This document shows, one piece after another, positions 3,942 to 6,205 of a stretch of DNA of 6,205 nucleotides. Below the pieces are notes generated by a model. That model had not been told where the DNA came from. It saw only the letters and a program-made list of their open reading frames with translations, and did not search any database. The position numbers and the translations under genes were made by a program. Every line of letters starts with the position of its first letter. Position 1 is the first letter of the stretch. Source of the DNA: Sulfurovum sp. (GTDB lineage: Bacteria > Campylobacterota > Campylobacteria > Campylobacterales > Sulfurovaceae); NCBI GenBank assembly GCA_026985755.1, contig JALSPX010000282.1, positions 1 to 6,205 of the forward strand. Direction: 5' to 3'.

Positions 3942-4712
3942 TTAAATCTCTAACACCAACTTCACAGGACAATGGTCTGATCCCATCACTTGGTCAAGTA
4001 TATCTGCGTCTACTATCTTGTCTTTTAAATCATCTGATACATAGAAATAGTCAATCCTCCAGCCTACGTTGTTTCCTCTGGCTCCTGCTCTGTAGCTCCA
4101 CCAAGAGTAACGCTCTGCTTCATCGCCATGTACGTGTCTAAAGGTATCTATGAAACCTGAAGCCAAGAGCTTGTCCTGCCATTCACGCTCCATGGGTAAG
4201 AAACCTGAAGTCTTTTCATTGGCTTTTGGGCGTGCAAGGTCTATGGGGTGATGGGCTGTGTTGACATCACCACACACTACGATAGATTTACCCGCTTTGC
4301 GTAGCTCTAGGATATAGTCTAAAAAACGCTCATAAAAGCCCATTTTATATGCCAATCGCTCCTCATCTCTTTGTCCATTGGGGAAGTAGACATTAAACAG
4401 TACGATATTATCAAAGTGATACTCATTGATACGTCCTTCATCGAGTATATCTACCTGTTCACAACAGTGTGCTTCACCTTTGATATCTGTGTAGAGTGCC
4501 ACACCTGACTGTCCTTTGTTGATGGAGGAGTTAATACTTTGGTATTTGTACGCTCGTTCGAAAATGCTATCGGGGATTTGTTCTGCCTCGGCTTTAATTT
4601 CTTGGAGTCCTAAGAAGTCTATCTCTTCTTCGTCTATCCATTTGAGTGCACCTTTTTTGTCTACTGCACGTATGCCGTTTACATTCCATGAAATAAAGGT
4701 CAGTTTAGCCAT
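3942..4712 (-). CDS. xth: Exodeoxyribonuclease III (ExoIII/AP endonuclease)
   Basis: This 256-residue Mg-dependent nuclease of the exonuclease-endonuclease-phosphatase family cuts DNA at abasic sites and removes 3' blocking groups during base excision repair in the cytoplasm. All family motifs are present: SWNVNGIRA (N12), LQEIK (E38), Y109 in NVYFPNG, CGDVNTAHHPIDLA (D149, N151), WRIDYFYVS and the terminal GSDHCPV (D246, H247). The length matches the family. I start at the ATG at 4712 (MAKLTFISWN) because homologues begin there and AAGGAT (4719-4724) lies just upstream. An in-frame ATG at 4748 would add 12 unlike residues and run through the intergenic control region. The gene is divergent from the methyltransferase gene, with 60 bases between the starts that must hold both promoters. 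No odd features are visible. Confidence 0.95.
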   Translation of the reverse strand: MAKLTFISWNVNGIRAVDKKGALKWIDEEEIDFLGLQEIKAEAEQIPDSIFERAYKYQSINSSINKGQSGVALYTDIKGEAHCCEQVDILDEGRINEYHFDNIVLFNVYFPNGQRDEERLAYKMGFYERFLDYILELRKAGKSIVVCGDVNTAHHPIDLARPKANEKTSGFLPMEREWQDKLLASGFIDTFRHVHGDEAERYSWWSYRAGARGNNVGWRIDYFYVSDDLKDKIVDADILDQVMGSDHCPVKLVLEI

Positions 4713-4772
4713 ATATCTATCCTTAATGTTTTTATGCAATAATAGCAAAAAATACTACCATAAGGCTAAAAT

Positions 4773-5363
4773 ATGGCACAAGAAGATAAACAACGCTGGG
4801 ATGAAAAACATGCAAAAAACAGTATGCCCCATGAACCAATCAAACTCATCACAGAGTATGCACATCTTGCCACGGGTAAAATGGTATTAGACATCGCCTG
4901 TGGCAATGGTAGACATAGCAGATACCTAGCCTCTCTTGGCTTCGAGGTAGATGCATTAGATATCTCTTCGGTGGCTATAGCACAACTACAAAATGAAAAA
5001 AACATTCATGCCATAGAAGTAGACTTCGATACCTACATCTTACCAAAAGAAAAATACGACCTCATCGTCTGTACCTACTTTCTAGAGCGTAGGCTTTTCC
5101 CTCAGATGATAGCAGCGCTCAAGCCCAATGGCATACTTCTCATGGAGACATTTGTCCATCATGCGCAGAATGAACGCACACCATCTAACCCTGCCTTTAG
5201 ACTCAACGAAGGGGAACTTGAAGCCTATTTTGATCATGAGATGGAGCTGTTACATATACCTGAGTGGTGGGATAGGGATTATCAAGGATTTAAAACACTC
5301 AAGACCTCCATGGTAGCGAGGAAAAAGAGTGGCGGTATGAGTGATGAGGATTTTTGGGCGTAA
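4773..5363 (+). CDS. Class I SAM-dependent methyltransferase
   Basis: This 196-residue protein has a Rossmann-type methyltransferase fold. The SAM-binding glycine motif is VLDIACGNGRHS (38-49), the acidic end of strand 2 is D63 in VDALDIS, the post-II acidic pair is VDFD (83-86), and strand 4 is YDLIVCTYFL (95-104) followed by LKPNGILLMETF. The sequence resembles small stand-alone methyltransferases of the TehB-like or UbiE-like type. The substrate cannot be read from the sequence; small molecules, including tellurite or thiols, are possible. The ATG has TAAGG (4761-4765) 7 bases upstream. The gene is divergent from xth and convergent with the L,D-transpeptidase gene, whose stop lies only 10 bases beyond its own. 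The last residues, GGMSDEDFWA, form a short polar tail. Confidence 0.87.
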   Translation: MAQEDKQRWDEKHAKNSMPHEPIKLITEYAHLATGKMVLDIACGNGRHSRYLASLGFEVDALDISSVAIAQLQNEKNIHAIEVDFDTYILPKEKYDLIVCTYFLERRLFPQMIAALKPNGILLMETFVHHAQNERTPSNPAFRLNEGELEAYFDHEMELLHIPEWWDRDYQGFKTLKTSMVARKKSGGMSDEDFWA

Positions 5364-5373
5364 AGGCTCAAAA

Positions 5374-6205
5374 TCAATTGACTATGCTTACTTTTGTACC
5401 TCTTCGTACTTTACTAAAAATTACTTTAGCTATCTTAGGCTGAAGTCTAATACAGCCATTACTCCCAGGGTAACGTTTTACATATTTACTTGCATGTAAA
5501 CCAATACCTCCGCTGGTTAAACGCATCCAATTATGCATAGTATGTCCAACGTATTTTGCTTTTGGTCCTTTATATTTTCTTCTATCCCCATGATATACTT
5601 TTTTACCATTTCTGTACATTTCACCAAATATTGTTGATTTTTTCGCAGCAACTTTTTCCATAATTTTGAATGTACCCAGTGGCGTATGTTTGTCTCTGTA
5701 GGTTTTTGTATTTGGTTCCAATTTATGTTTGGCACCTGTAGTACATGGCGAAGAGAGTGCGACTTTACCATTGACCAACATTGATAATCGTTGCGTAGAT
5801 ATATCTATTTTTAACTGTGTATTTTTATGATTTGCCTGAGAAAGTAGCTTTTCATTTTTGTACACTTTGAAACTTGTTTTTAAATTTATTTTTCTTTTAA
5901 ATGCTGCATATGAATCTATTTTTACACTGCTTTTATGCGGTTTAGATACATCAATTTTTGCAAAGTGTATATTTCTAGAGACCCTATCGAGCATGTGTTT
6001 TGTTTTTTTACCTACGTATCCAGATACAGGAGTAAGCCCATATTTTTCCTGAAATTTCAGCACAGCTTTTTTTGTACTTTCTCCCCACCTACCATCTGTC
6101 TCTAGATTTAAATTTAAATTTTTGTTTAATGCCAATTGTAGATTTTTCACTTGTGCACTATCATTTATACACTCTTTAGTCTCTGTTTTTTCACACAAAT
6201 CATCA
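5374..6205 (-). CDS. L,D-transpeptidase (YkuD) with N-terminal peptidoglycan-binding domain, 5' end outside the window
   Basis: This is a periplasmic cell-wall enzyme that forms 3-3 cross-links in peptidoglycan or attaches proteins to it. The frame is open to the right edge; the first codons in the window read Asp-Asp-Leu-Cys-Glu-Lys, so the start and the expected signal peptide lie beyond 6205. Residues below count from the TTG at 6198. A peptidoglycan-binding repeat spans about 15-70 (LQLALNKNLNLNLETDGRWG, then AVLKFQEKYGL). The YkuD domain spans about 128-272, beginning LKIDISTQRLSMLVNGKVAL. The catalytic motif is complete: H235 in GIGLHAS and the nucleophile C249 in GSNGCIRL. The protein is strongly basic, rich in lysine, as expected for a wall-binding enzyme. 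It is convergent with the methyltransferase gene, 10 bases apart, with no clear hairpin between them. Confidence 0.93.
   Translation of the reverse strand, partial: DDLCEKTETKECINDSAQVKNLQLALNKNLNLNLETDGRWGESTKKAVLKFQEKYGLTPVSGYVGKKTKHMLDRVSRNIHFAKIDVSKPHKSSVKIDSYAAFKRKINLKTSFKVYKNEKLLSQANHKNTQLKIDISTQRLSMLVNGKVALSSPCTTGAKHKLEPNTKTYRDKHTPLGTFKIMEKVAAKKSTIFGEMYRNGKKVYHGDRRKYKGPKAKYVGHTMHNWMRLTSGGIGLHASKYVKRYPGSNGCIRLQPKIAKVIFSKVRRGTKVSIVN

Noticed and set aside
4713..4748. Longer ExoIII starting at the ATG at 4748
   Set aside because: The extension lacks resemblance to ExoIII N-termini and would run through the intergenic region shared with the methyltransferase. AAGGAT precedes the ATG at 4712.

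Overview
The window looks like chromosomal accessory DNA from a moderately AT-rich Gram-negative bacterium. Protein style (ExoIII, RadC, YkuD transpeptidase) and base composition suggest a Campylobacterota member such as a Sulfurovum-like organism. That placement is an inference from protein feel, not from a marker gene. The standard bacterial code fits, because radC and the toxin gene both end in TGA.

Left part (1-1014): an eroded graveyard. A 27-codon stub of an IS3-type transposase orfA (261-344) collides with the 3' side of a truncated MmeI-like type IIL restriction-modification gene on the minus strand (about 331-1014). That gene carries two in-frame nonsense codons.

Middle (1074-2012): a REP-associated tyrosine transposase (RAYT) on the minus strand together with seven GTAG-hairpin REP units. 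These form three BIME-like inverted pairs plus one extra unit. Two of the BIMEs (each 114 bp, exactly 38 codons) lie in frame inside the RAYT coding sequence, and the third cluster supplies the gene's stop codon. This is the most unusual part of the window.

Next (2009-2722): a HigBA-style toxin-antitoxin pair (Gp49/RelE-like toxin, XRE antitoxin). A good promoter sits almost on top of the toxin start codon. The pair is flanked by a perfect 30-bp direct repeat equal to the last ten codons of radC, including its stop. This looks like an insertion at the 3' end of radC that regenerated the gene. The second copy of the radC tail now supplies the antitoxin stop codon and the ribosome binding site and start of the RAYT gene.

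Right part (2693-6205): radC preceded by an ORF6N-domain gene with a 4-bp ATGA overlap; an exodeoxyribonuclease III gene (xth) on the same strand; a divergent class I SAM-dependent methyltransferase; and, convergent with it, a 5'-truncated (window edge) L,D-transpeptidase with a peptidoglycan-binding domain. The xth, methyltransferase and transpeptidase genes look ordinary and intact within the window.
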